This document shows, one piece after another, positions 47,557 to 56,044 of a stretch of DNA of 64,000 nucleotides (the first letter of the stretch is position 1; the number at the start of each line of letters is the position of its first letter). The DNA comes from Microtetraspora glauca (GTDB lineage Bacteria > Actinomycetota > Actinomycetes > Streptosporangiales > Streptosporangiaceae): contig BBYL01000018.1 in NCBI GenBank assembly GCA_001570385.1, positions 1-64,000 of the forward strand, read 5' to 3'. The notes under the pieces were generated by a model that was given only the letters and a program-made list of their open reading frames with translations, did not search any database and was not told the origin of the DNA. Made by a program: the position numbers and the translations under genes.

Positions 47557-48765
47557 ATGTCGGAAGCAGTCATCGTCGAGGCGGTGCGCACGGCCACGGG
47601 CAGGCGGCACGGGTCGCTGTCCGGCTGGCACCCGGCCGAACTCGCCGCCAGGACGCTCTCCGCGCTCCAGGAGAGGACCGGCCTCGATCCCGCCGTCGTC
47701 GACGACGTGATCATGGGGTGCGTCACCCAGAACGGCCTGCAGAGCACGAACATCGCCCGCACCACCGTCCTCGCGGCCGGCTGGCCGGAGACGGTCCCCG
47801 GCACCACCATCGACCGCCAGTGCGGTTCCTCGCAGCAGGCGATCCACTTCGCCGCCCAGGCGATCATGGCCGGATCGTGTGACGTGGTGGTCGCCGCCGG
47901 CATCGAGTGCATGTCGACCGTCCCGATGTTCTCCAACGCCCCCGACGGCGACATCCTCGCCGTGTACGGCGAGGTGGCGCGTGCCCGCTACGCGGACCGC
48001 GAGGTGTACGGCACCTGCGGGCTCGTGCCGCAGGGCCTCGCGTCCGACCTGGTGGCGGAGCGGTGGGACATCGGCAGGGAGGAGCTCGACGCCTACGGCC
48101 TGCTCAGCCAGCGGCGCGCGGCGGCGGCGCGGGCCGAGGGCCGGTTCGACCGGGAGATCGTCCCCGTGCCGCGCAGGCTGCGCGACCGCGAGACCGGCGA
48201 GGTGACCGAGCCGGGCGGCACCCTGACCGCCGACGAGTGCCTCCGGGAGACCTCGGCCGAGGCGCTGGCCGGGCTCAAGCCCGCCTTCCACCCCGAGGGC
48301 AGGATCACGGCCGGCAACTCGTCGCAGATCGCCGACGGGGCGTCCGCCGTCCTCGTCATGAGCGCGGAGAAGGCGCGCGCCCTCGGCCTGCGCCCGCGCG
48401 CGGCTATCCGGCACATGACCGTCGTCGGCTCCGACCCGGTCGAGATGCTGACCGGCCCGATCCCGGCGACCCGGCGGATCCTCGACCGGGCCGGGATGAG
48501 CGTCGGCGACATCGACCTCTTCGAGGTCAACGAGGCATTCGCCTCGGTCGTGCTCGCCTGGCAGCGGGAGGTGGGCGCCGACCCCGCCAGGGTCAACGTC
48601 AACGGCGGCGCCATCGCCCTCGGGCACCCGCTCGGCGCCTCCGGCACCCGGCTGATGACCACGCTGCTGCACGAGCTCGAGCGCACCGGCGGCCGGTACG
48701 GCCTGCAGACGATGTGTGAGGGCGGCGGCATGGCCAACGCCACGATCATCGAGAGGGTGTCGTGA
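47557..48765 (+). CDS. Thiolase (acetyl-CoA C-acyltransferase), 402 aa
   Basis: ATG at 47557. The complete thiolase set: TTIDRQCGSSQQAIHFAAQA with the nucleophilic Cys near 91, EVNEAFASVVLAW, GGAIALGHPLGASGTRLM with the catalytic His, and TMCEGGGMANA with the second Cys. Length is normal. Degradative thiolysis of a 3-ketoacyl-CoA is the expected role in this operon. The stop overlaps the SDR start (GTGA). Confidence 0.94.
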   Translation: MSEAVIVEAVRTATGRRHGSLSGWHPAELAARTLSALQERTGLDPAVVDDVIMGCVTQNGLQSTNIARTTVLAAGWPETVPGTTIDRQCGSSQQAIHFAAQAIMAGSCDVVVAAGIECMSTVPMFSNAPDGDILAVYGEVARARYADREVYGTCGLVPQGLASDLVAERWDIGREELDAYGLLSQRRAAAARAEGRFDREIVPVPRRLRDRETGEVTEPGGTLTADECLRETSAEALAGLKPAFHPEGRITAGNSSQIADGASAVLVMSAEKARALGLRPRAAIRHMTVVGSDPVEMLTGPIPATRRILDRAGMSVGDIDLFEVNEAFASVVLAWQREVGADPARVNVNGGAIALGHPLGASGTRLMTTLLHELERTGGRYGLQTMCEGGGMANATIIERVS

Positions 48766-49523
48766 CCGGGGCCGCCCACGTCATCGACCTGAGCGGCAAG
48801 GTCGCGGTCGTCACCGGCGCGTCGAGCGGGCTGGGGCGCCGGTTCGCCCTGGTCCTGGCCCGCGCCGGGGCGACCGTGGTGGCCGCCGCACGGCGGGTGG
48901 ACCGGCTCGACGACCTCGCCGCCGGGCAGCAAGGGATCGTGCCGCACCGGTGCGACGTCACCGGCGAGGACGACCGCGCGGCGCTGATCGCCCGCGCCGA
49001 CGAGCTCGGCGGGGTGGACATCCTGGTCAACAACGCCGGATGGGCCGATCCGCTGCCCGCGTACGAGCATCCGGTGGAGTCGTTCCGCGAGACGCTCGAC
49101 ATCGACCTGACCGCGCTGTTCCGGCTCAGCGCGCTCGCGGGAAGGTCGATGTCGGCGCGCGGCGGCGGATCCGTCGTCAACATCGCGTCGATCCTCGGCC
49201 TGGTCGGGTCGGCGCCCGTCACCCAGGCGGCGTACGGCGCGGCCAAGGGCGCCGTGATCAGCCTCACCCGGCATCTGGCCTGCGAATGGGCCCGCGACGG
49301 GGTCCGGGTCAACGCGATCGCGCCGGGCTGGTTCCCCAGCGAGCTGACCGAGCGGATGCTGGCCGACGAGAGCGCGAGCCGGTGGATCAGGCGCAACACC
49401 CCGATGGGCCGTCCGGGCCGTCCGGAGGAGCTCGACGGCGTGTTGTTGCTGCTCGCCGGTCCCGGCGGGGCCTTCATCACCGGGCAGACCGTCGCCGTGG
49501 ACGGCGGCTGGACCGCACGGTGA
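48762..49523 (+). CDS. SDR dehydrogenase/3-ketoacyl reductase type, 253 aa
   Basis: GTG at 48762 overlaps the thiolase stop. Classical SDR: VAVVTGASSGLGRRFALVL, NNAGWADPLPAYE, Ser in VVNIASILGLVG, and the YGAAKGAV Tyr-Lys pair, ending FITGQTVAVDGGWTAR. All catalytic residues are present, unlike the SDR at 12450. Likely oxidises a 3-hydroxyacyl-CoA ahead of the thiolase, or a cyclic alcohol intermediate. Confidence 0.93.
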   Translation: MTGAAHVIDLSGKVAVVTGASSGLGRRFALVLARAGATVVAAARRVDRLDDLAAGQQGIVPHRCDVTGEDDRAALIARADELGGVDILVNNAGWADPLPAYEHPVESFRETLDIDLTALFRLSALAGRSMSARGGGSVVNIASILGLVGSAPVTQAAYGAAKGAVISLTRHLACEWARDGVRVNAIAPGWFPSELTERMLADESASRWIRRNTPMGRPGRPEELDGVLLLLAGPGGAFITGQTVAVDGGWTAR

Positions 49524-49560
49524 ATCAGACACGGTGAACGGGCGATGAGAAGGAGGAGTG

Positions 49561-50736
49561 ATGGCCGTGCGTCGTGACCTGTTCGACGAGACCCACGAGG
49601 CGTTCCGCGGCAGTTTCCGGGCGTTCGTGCGGGCGGAGATCGAGCCGTACCACGAGAAGTGGGAGGCCGAGGGCCGGGTCGACAAGGCGATGTTCCGCGC
49701 CGCCGGGGAGAAGGGCTTCCTCGGCATGGCGGTGCCGGAGGAGTACGGCGGCATGGGCGAGCCGGACTTCCGCTACAACGTGATCATCTCGGAGGAGCTG
49801 CAACGGGCCAACGTCATCGGCTCGGGCATGTGCATCACGCTGCACAACGACATCGTGCTGCCGTACCTGCTCACGGCGACCACGCACGAGCAGCGGGCCC
49901 GCTGGCTGCCGGGCATGGTCACCGGCGAGACGATGGGCGCGATCTCCATGACCGAGCCCGGTGCGGGGTCGGATCTGGCGTCCATCCGCACGACCGCGAC
50001 GCTCGACGACGGTCACTACGTGGTCAACGGGTCGAAGACGTTCGTCACCAACGGTCTGAACTCCGACCTCGTCGTGGTGGCCGTCAAGACCGACCCCGAG
50101 CAGCGCCACCGGGGGATCAGCCTGCTCGTGGTGGAGGAGGGCGCGCCCGGCTTCACCCGGGGGCGCCGCCTGCGCAAGATCGGCCTGCACAGCCAGGACA
50201 CGGCGGAGCTGTTCTTCGACGACGCGCGCGTGCCCGCGGCGAACCTGCTCGGCGAGCCGGGGACCGGCTTCACCACGCTGATGAGGAACCTGGCGCAGGA
50301 GCGGCTGGCGCTGTCGGTCTCGGCGATCAGCGGCGCGCGCGCCGTCCTCGACTGGACGATCGCCTACTGCCGTGAGCGCACGGCCTTCGGCAGCCGGCTC
50401 TCCTCCTTCCAGAACACCAAGTTCGTCCTCGCGGAGCTGACCACGGCCACCGAGGTCGCCCAGGTGTACGTGGACCACCTCGTCCGCCGGCACCTGGCCG
50501 GCGAGGTCGAGGCCGAGGACGCGGCCAAGGCCAAGTGGTGGACCACCGAACTGCAGCAGGACGTGGTCAACCGCTGCCTGCAACTGCACGGCGGTTACGG
50601 GTTCATGCAGGAGTACCCCGTCGCCCGGGCGTTCCTGGACGCGCGGGTGCAGACCATCTACGCCGGCACCAACGAGATCATGAAGGAGATCATCGGAAGG
50701 TCCATCGACTCCCCGGCGCGGGGTGACCGCGGATGA
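49561..50736 (+). CDS. Acyl-CoA dehydrogenase, 391 aa
   Basis: ATG at 49561 with AGGAGG close upstream; a GTG three bases earlier is possible. Standard ACAD: GMAVPEEYGGMGEPDFRYNV, AISMTEPGAGSDLASIRTTA, NGSKTFVTNGLNSDLVVVAV, LAQERLALSVSAISGARAVL, LQLHGGYGFMQEYPVARAFL and the catalytic Glu in QTIYAGTNEIMKEIIGR. A second, more typical dehydrogenase than the one at 39818; alpha,beta-desaturation of an acyl-CoA. The next gene starts inside its last codons. Confidence 0.94.
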   Translation: MAVRRDLFDETHEAFRGSFRAFVRAEIEPYHEKWEAEGRVDKAMFRAAGEKGFLGMAVPEEYGGMGEPDFRYNVIISEELQRANVIGSGMCITLHNDIVLPYLLTATTHEQRARWLPGMVTGETMGAISMTEPGAGSDLASIRTTATLDDGHYVVNGSKTFVTNGLNSDLVVVAVKTDPEQRHRGISLLVVEEGAPGFTRGRRLRKIGLHSQDTAELFFDDARVPAANLLGEPGTGFTTLMRNLAQERLALSVSAISGARAVLDWTIAYCRERTAFGSRLSSFQNTKFVLAELTTATEVAQVYVDHLVRRHLAGEVEAEDAAKAKWWTTELQQDVVNRCLQLHGGYGFMQEYPVARAFLDARVQTIYAGTNEIMKEIIGRSIDSPARGDRG

Positions 50737-51515
50737 GCGTCGACCGCGCCGACCGGGACGGCCGGGACGGCCGCGTCGACCGCGAAACGCGGGACGGCGT
50801 CGTGACGATCACCCTGAACCGTCCGGACAAGCTCAACGCCATGACCGACGCGATGTGGAGCGCCCTGGACGCGACGCTGGCCGAGCAGTCGGCGGATCCG
50901 GAGACGCGCGTGGTGGTGATCGCCGGGGCGGGCGGCGCGTTCTGCGGAGGATCGGACGTCGGCGGCCTCCTGGACGACCTCGACGCGCTGCCCGACAGGA
51001 TGCGGGTCTCGAACCGGTGCGTCCTGGCCGTGCACGAGGCGCCGTTCCCCACCGTGGCGATGGTCGACGGGGTCGCGGCCGGCTCGGGCGCGAACCTCGC
51101 GCTGGCGTGCGACTTCGTGGTGGCCAGCGACCGGTCCCGCTTCCTCCAGCTGTTCGTACGGCGCGGGCTGTCGCTGGACAGCGGGGCCAGCTGGCTGCTG
51201 CCCAGGCTGGTGGGAGACAGGAGAGCACGCCGGCTGGCGCTCCTCGGCGATTCCCTCGACGCGGCGACCGCACTGGTGTGGGGGATGATCAACACGGTCG
51301 TCCCGCCGGAGCGGCTGGACGCGGAGGTCACGGCGCTCACCGACCGGCTGCGCGGGTTCTCGCCGAAGGCGCTGGCCGGGTCCAAGAAGTTGCTCGGCGC
51401 CGCCTGGGACAGCGACCTGGCGGAGGCGCTGGAGGCGGAGATCGCCAACCAGGTCGACGTGATCGCCTCGCCCGAGGCCCAGGCGGCCATCGGTGACTTC
51501 CTGCGCCCCCGCTGA
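50733..51515 (+). CDS. Enoyl-CoA hydratase/isomerase family protein, 260 aa
   Basis: ATG at 50733 overlaps the dehydrogenase stop. Crotonase fold: VVTITLNRPDKLNAMTDAMW, VVIAGAGGAFCGGSDVGGL (first oxyanion Gly), TVAMVDGVAAGSGANLALAC, and FVRRGLSLDSGASWLLPRLV. In the last segment the position of Glu164 of rat hydratase is Asp, as in PaaG-like isomerases/hydratases; the Glu144 position is also not Glu. So a double-bond isomerase or an unusual hydratase is as likely as a plain hydratase. It is the last gene of the operon. Confidence 0.9.
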   Translation: MSVDRADRDGRDGRVDRETRDGVVTITLNRPDKLNAMTDAMWSALDATLAEQSADPETRVVVIAGAGGAFCGGSDVGGLLDDLDALPDRMRVSNRCVLAVHEAPFPTVAMVDGVAAGSGANLALACDFVVASDRSRFLQLFVRRGLSLDSGASWLLPRLVGDRRARRLALLGDSLDAATALVWGMINTVVPPERLDAEVTALTDRLRGFSPKALAGSKKLLGAAWDSDLAEALEAEIANQVDVIASPEAQAAIGDFLRPR

Positions 51516-51547
51516 CCGCCTGCTCCTCACGGTGTACGGTCTCCGGG

Positions 51548-52762
51548 TCAGCCGCTGACCCCGCTGACCTCGTTGGGGGCCTGGGGCAGCGTCACGGTCC
51601 TCAGCTTCTTCCTCGCGTCGATGTCGATCGCGTGCAGTTCCTTCCTGCTCGGATCGGTCACGTAGGCCGTGCGGCCGCGGACGAAGATCGCCGGGCGCGG
51701 CTGCTGCCACTCCAGCGGTTCGCGCCACTCGGCCATGATCTCGACGCTGTCCACGACCTTCCCGCTCTCGGGATCGATCACGTGGAGCCGGCCGTCGGTT
51801 CCCAGTACGAGAGCCTCGCCGTGCGGTCCACGCGCGAGGGACCGGAATGTGTAGCTCGTGCCGAGGTCCACCAGCCGCATGGAACCGGACGCGGTGTCGA
51901 TGAGCGAGATCCGCTGGGGGCGTTCGAGTTCGGCGTCGGGGTCGTTCTTGTAGTCGCCGAGGACGATCGCCGACGCCTCGGAGCCGGCCTGGTTGCCGAT
52001 CCTCCCGTACGCGTCCGGGCTGTCGATCTTGCTGATCGCGCCGTCCTTGTAGAGCAGGACGCCGTCCTCGCACCCGATCACGACGGCCTCGTCCTTGGCG
52101 GCGGCCTCGCCGTGGACGCCCGGGCACTTCTCGCTACGGGCGATCTCCTTGCGGGCCTTGTCGAGGACCAGGATGCCGAGCCGCTTCTCCTCGGTGCCGA
52201 GCGTGGCCACCAGTTCGCCGTTCGCCAGCTCGATCGCGACACCGTGGTGGGGCGCGGCGGCCGTGTAGGTCTCGGCCTCGGGCAGGCCGCCGCCGAGATC
52301 CTTGGGGTCGAAGACGGTGACCACGCCCGTCCCGTCGGAGAAGAGCACGGTCTTTCCCGCGTGCCGTACGACGTGGCCGGGCTTGGCCCCCGTGAACTCG
52401 TCGGCCTTCAGCGTGGAGGAGACGGCGTCGAGCACGCGGAACCCGGTCGAGGTGGAGACCAGCACGTGGCGGTCGTCTCCGGCGGGGTTGACCCGGTTGA
52501 ACCCGGCGAGTGGGATGTCCGCGGCGATCTGGAGGGTCTCCCCATCGAGGACGTACAGCCCGCCGTCGTACGTTGTGACGAGGGGGTCGGTGACGGGGGT
52601 CGCGACGCGCGCCGGTTCGGGGGCCCGCGTGGGTGCGGCCGAGTGCGCCGTTCCGGCCGCCTGTGGTGTCGCGGACTGCCGCGACGCGCAGGCGCTGAGG
52701 AGGAGTCCCGCGACGAGCAGCGCGGGGAGCGCCGCCACTCGGGTACGCGGCCAGGCATTCAT
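51548..52762 (-). CDS. aztD: AztD-like lipoprotein (zinc metallochaperone family), copy 1, 404 aa
   Basis: A lipoprotein signal with lipobox LLLSACAS (Cys near 24) is followed by a Thr/Pro-rich linker and a propeller of about 330 residues (TTYDGGLYVLDGETLQIAAD, DRHVLVSTSTGFRVLDAVSS, PHHGVAIELANGELVATLGT). This matches the AztD family, periplasmic zinc chaperones that hand Zn to the AztC binding protein. The Asp/His-rich loop seen in copy 2 (DHGDHSHYYR) is missing here, though a PHHG motif remains. So copy 1 may have altered metal binding. It lies 70 nt downstream of the AztC-like gene on the same strand. Confidence 0.78.
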   Translation of the reverse strand: MNAWPRTRVAALPALLVAGLLLSACASRQSATPQAAGTAHSAAPTRAPEPARVATPVTDPLVTTYDGGLYVLDGETLQIAADIPLAGFNRVNPAGDDRHVLVSTSTGFRVLDAVSSTLKADEFTGAKPGHVVRHAGKTVLFSDGTGVVTVFDPKDLGGGLPEAETYTAAAPHHGVAIELANGELVATLGTEEKRLGILVLDKARKEIARSEKCPGVHGEAAAKDEAVVIGCEDGVLLYKDGAISKIDSPDAYGRIGNQAGSEASAIVLGDYKNDPDAELERPQRISLIDTASGSMRLVDLGTSYTFRSLARGPHGEALVLGTDGRLHVIDPESGKVVDSVEIMAEWREPLEWQQPRPAIFVRGRTAYVTDPSRKELHAIDIDARKKLRTVTLPQAPNEVSGVSG

Positions 52763-52832
52763 GTGTCGTGCACCTTTCTCTGTTTCCGGTGTTCGGTGTT
52801 TCCGGTGTTTCCGGTCGGTCCCGTGTCGGGTG

Positions 52833-53828
52833 TCATCGCTCGCTCAGGCCGTCGACGATGGCCTCGGTGTTGGAGCGCATCATCTCCACGTAGTTGGAGG
52901 CGCCCTTCCGCGTCGCGCTCAGGGATTCGGAGAACAGCGCGATGACCCGTACCTCCAGCCCGGCCTCCGAGGCGAGGACCCGGGCCAGCCGCTCCGGCTG
53001 GGAGGAATCTGCGAAGATCGCCGGCACCCCGGCCGCGCGTACGGCGTCGGCCAGTGATTTCAGGTCGGACGCGCTGGGGGAGGCGAGCGTCGTACCGCTG
53101 GGGATCACCGCGCCGACGACCCTGAAGCCGTACCGCTCCGCCAGGTAGCCGAAGACGTGGTGGTTGGTCACGAGGTCGCGCCTGCCGGGCGGGACGGCGG
53201 AGAACCGCGTCTCCATCCACGTGTCGAGCTCCTCGACCTCCCCGCGACAGCGTGCGGCGTTCGCCCGGACCGCCGCGGCGTCGACTCCGTCCACCTCGGT
53301 GACGACCCGTTCGGCGATCAGGTCGACGGCCCTGGCCATCCGGCGCGGATCGGTCCAGAAATGCGGGTCGTGCCGCCCCGACATGTCGTTTCCGGCGTTC
53401 CCGGTGCCGGTCCCGCCGGTCCCGGTGCCGTTCCCGGCGTATCGGATCGGGTCGATCCCCTCGCCGACGGCCAGGGCCGGAACCCCGGCTTCCCGCGCGG
53501 CCTGCACATGGCGCAGGACGCCCTCCTCCAGGCCGAGGCCGTTGTACACGACCAGTGCGGCCGTCTCCATCACGGCCGCCTGCCGGGCCGAGACCGCGAA
53601 CGAGTGCGGATCGGAGTCCGGCTTCATCAGCACGGTCACCTCGGCCTCGTCGCCGACGACGCGGCGGACGATGTCGCCGAGGATGTTCGTGGTGACGACC
53701 ACGGCCGGACGCCGCTCGCCGGCGCCCGCGCATCCGGTCAGGGAGACGCACGCCCAAAGGACGACCGCCACGAGGAGGGAGAGGACGCGCCGCGACGCGT
53801 CCCGATGTCGAGCCGTCATCGTGGTCAC
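52833..53828 (-). CDS. aztC: Zinc ABC transporter substrate-binding lipoprotein (AztC/ZnuA-like), 331 aa
   Basis: GTG at 53828 overlaps the upstream gene stop (GTGA). Lipobox SLTGCAG. Cluster A-I binding protein with TTNILGDIVRRVVGDEAEVT, the metal His residues in PDSDPHSFAVS, GRHDPHFWTDP and VTNHHVFGYLAERYGF, and a late Asp in AIFADSSQPE. The His-rich loop of ZnuA is replaced by a Gly/Thr/Asn stretch (GNGTGTGGTGTGNAGND), as in AztC-type proteins that get zinc from AztD. Part of the minus-strand run aztB-aztD2-aztC-aztD1. Confidence 0.88.
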   Translation of the reverse strand: MTTMTARHRDASRRVLSLLVAVVLWACVSLTGCAGAGERRPAVVVTTNILGDIVRRVVGDEAEVTVLMKPDSDPHSFAVSARQAAVMETAALVVYNGLGLEEGVLRHVQAAREAGVPALAVGEGIDPIRYAGNGTGTGGTGTGNAGNDMSGRHDPHFWTDPRRMARAVDLIAERVVTEVDGVDAAAVRANAARCRGEVEELDTWMETRFSAVPPGRRDLVTNHHVFGYLAERYGFRVVGAVIPSGTTLASPSASDLKSLADAVRAAGVPAIFADSSQPERLARVLASEAGLEVRVIALFSESLSATRKGASNYVEMMRSNTEAIVDGLSER

Positions 53829-55090
53829 CGTCCCGTCTCCACCATCGACGCGGGCGTGAACCCGAGTTCGAAGGTGCGGGCGCGCCGCAGGTCGTCGTCG
53901 TAGTCGATCTCGTAGATCGCCTTCGCGGCCGGGTCGTTGACATAGGCCCGGGCGGCGTCGACCTGGATGGCCGGCGTCGGCAGATCGCCGGAGCCGGGCA
54001 AGGGGGCGGCGAGCAGCTCGGCCGTCGCGGTCTCCTCACCGGTTCCGGGGTCGTACGCGTGCAGCACGCCGTCCGCGGTCAGGGCGAGGACCGGCGCTCC
54101 GTCGCCGGCGGCGGTCACGGCCACCGCGGGGCCGGTCCGCAGGAGCGTCCACTTCCTGGCGGAGACGTCGAGCAGCCAGATCCCCGTGTCACCGGCGCGT
54201 GCCGCCAGAGTCGTGCTTCCCGGACGGTGGGCGAACTCCCGGACTCGGTCGCCCTCCGAGGTCTTCCCGGGATAGCGGATCTTCGCGCCCGAGAACGCGC
54301 CGCCCTCCTCGGTGACCAGCAGCGCGCCGTCGGCGCAGCCGAGCACGGCGCCCCGTCGCGTCACGGCCGCGCCGCGCGGTTCCGGGCACGGCTCGCCGAT
54401 CCCGGAGATCGGCCCGCCGTCCCTGGCGCGCACCTCCACGCCGCCCGTCGCCTTCCCGCCGGGCCCCACGGCCGGCACGAGCAGGTGTCCTCCGTACGGC
54501 ACGACGGTGCCGTGGCGCCCGCCGCCGCCGATCGCGGTGGTCTCGACGATGTCCCCCCTGTCCAGCGCGGCGCGGTCGAGGACCCTCGCCGAGCCGCCGG
54601 TGAAGGTCACGGCGGTGACGCCCGCGTCTCCGAAGGCGTTCTCCGGACGCCCACCCGCCACGGTCCCGATCTCGCGCGCCTCGGCGCGGTAGTAGTGGGA
54701 GTGATCACCGTGGTCGACGGTCCAGGCGCCGCCGTCGATGACCCGCGTCGCCGTACCGCCGGGTGCGGTCAGATAGGCGAACCGGCCGTCGCCGCTGAGG
54801 GCCCCGTCGATGCCGCTCCCGACATCGCTCCCGGAGCCGCCCACGGCGGAGACCTTTCCGGTGGTCAGATCGAGGACGTGCGCCGTCCCGGTGTCGCCGT
54901 CGGCGATGATCAGCCGGGGCTGCGGCTCGGCGGTCTCCTCGGCGCCCTCGACGTGTCCGTGGGGGACGACCTCCTGGCGCCGCCCGGGCTCTCCCGCCGA
55001 GGTCACACCGGCCGAGGCGCATCCGGCCAGCAGCATTCCCACCGCCGCGGTCGCGGTGAGCGCCGCGGCGGCCGTGCTGTTCCAGGTCAC
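53825..55090 (-). CDS. aztD: AztD-like lipoprotein, copy 2, 421 aa
   Basis: GTG at 55090 overlaps the permease stop (GTGA). Signal with lipobox MLLAGCASAG. After a linker holding PHGHVEGAEE comes the propeller, with the loop VDHGDHSHYYRAEAREIGTV whose Asp/His cluster is the typical AztD zinc site. Later blades include RHGTVVPYGGHLLVPAVGPG. Its stop overlaps the AztC start. It is the better candidate for the working zinc chaperone of the pair; copy 1 is the diverged paralogue. Position inside the operon, coupled to both neighbours, supports a shared import role. Confidence 0.85.
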   Translation of the reverse strand: MTWNSTAAAALTATAAVGMLLAGCASAGVTSAGEPGRRQEVVPHGHVEGAEETAEPQPRLIIADGDTGTAHVLDLTTGKVSAVGGSGSDVGSGIDGALSGDGRFAYLTAPGGTATRVIDGGAWTVDHGDHSHYYRAEAREIGTVAGGRPENAFGDAGVTAVTFTGGSARVLDRAALDRGDIVETTAIGGGGRHGTVVPYGGHLLVPAVGPGGKATGGVEVRARDGGPISGIGEPCPEPRGAAVTRRGAVLGCADGALLVTEEGGAFSGAKIRYPGKTSEGDRVREFAHRPGSTTLAARAGDTGIWLLDVSARKWTLLRTGPAVAVTAAGDGAPVLALTADGVLHAYDPGTGEETATAELLAAPLPGSGDLPTPAIQVDAARAYVNDPAAKAIYEIDYDDDLRRARTFELGFTPASMVETGR

Positions 55091-56004
55091 GATGGGTGCT
55101 CGACTTCCGTGCGGGGGCCGGTGAGGGCGGAGGACGGGTCCGAGCGGGTACGGCGGCGCCGCGGGAGACCCGCCGGCGCTGACGTGAACACCGGCACGCA
55201 GGCCGCCGACACGAAGAACAGGGACACGGAGACGGCGGCGATCGTCGCGCCCGCGGCCGTGCCCAGATGCCACGACAGGATCAGGCCGGTCGCCGTCGAG
55301 CCGACGCCGAGGAGGGCCGCCCCCAGCATGATCGTCGGGATGCGCCGGGCCCACAGCGCCGCGGCCGCCGGCGGGGCGATGAGAAGGGCGAAGACGAGGA
55401 GTGTCCCGACGACGTGGAAGGACGCGACGATGGCGAGGGTGACGAGCCCCAGCAACACGGCGTGAGCCGCACCCGGCCGTAACCCGAGGGTGTGCGCCTT
55501 GCGCGGGTCGAAGGCGAGGGCGACGAAGGACCGGTGGCCGAGCACCGAGACCACGGCGGCGACGACCAGCGCGGCGGCGAGCCAGATCAGGTCCGCCGGG
55601 CGGACCGCGAGGACGTCGCCGAAGAGGAACCCGGTCAGATCGACCGCGAACGACTGGGAGTGCGACACGACGATCACTCCCAGGGAGAGCATCCCGGCGA
55701 AGAGCAGGCCGATGCTCGTGTCCTGCGACAACCGGGGTGACCTGCCGAGCGCGGTCACGCCGAGGGCCATCGCCCCCGCGCTGAGCGCGGCGCCGAGCAG
55801 GATGTCGCCGCCGAGAAGCGATGCGAGGGCCACGCCGGGAAGCATCCCGTGTGACATCGCGTCGCCGAGGAAGGCCAGGCCGCGCAGGACGACCCAGGTC
55901 CCGGCCAGGGCGCAGATCAGGGAGACGAGGATCCCGCCCCACAGCGCCTGCCGTACGAACGCCACCTCGAAGGGGCCGAACAACCATTGCATGGTCAACA
56001 CCAT
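55087..56004 (-). CDS. aztB: Zinc ABC transporter permease (AztB/ZnuB-like), 305 aa
   Basis: ATG at 56004 (or MQWLFG at 55992; neither has a clear ribosome site). Eight to nine helices of the ABC-3 permease family, with LRGLAFLGDAMSHGMLPGVA (coupling region), LLFAGMLSLGVIVVSHSQSF, and LVFALLIAPPAAAALWARRI. The C-terminal tail is Arg/Ser/Pro-rich and soluble. First gene of the minus-strand zinc operon. Its promoter region, shared with the divergent ATPase gene, carries a Zur-like palindrome whose nearer end is 5 nt upstream of the ATG. Confidence 0.9.
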   Translation of the reverse strand: MVLTMQWLFGPFEVAFVRQALWGGILVSLICALAGTWVVLRGLAFLGDAMSHGMLPGVALASLLGGDILLGAALSAGAMALGVTALGRSPRLSQDTSIGLLFAGMLSLGVIVVSHSQSFAVDLTGFLFGDVLAVRPADLIWLAAALVVAAVVSVLGHRSFVALAFDPRKAHTLGLRPGAAHAVLLGLVTLAIVASFHVVGTLLVFALLIAPPAAAALWARRIPTIMLGAALLGVGSTATGLILSWHLGTAAGATIAAVSVSLFFVSAACVPVFTSAPAGLPRRRRTRSDPSSALTGPRTEVEHPS

Positions 56005-56008
56005 ATAA

Positions 56009-56029
56009 TGAAAACGGTAACCATTTTCA
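56009..56029. promoter_or_regulatory. Zur-like operator between aztB and aztA
   Basis: TGAAAACGGT, central A, ACCATTTTCA: a 21-bp palindrome with one mismatch in the AT-rich centre of the 40-nt divergent region. The TGAAAA...TTTTCA ends and the zinc gene context fit Zur/Fur-type sites of actinomycetes. Zinc repression of both directions is inferred. Confidence 0.75.
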
Positions 56030-56044
56030 AATGGAGGTGTCGTC

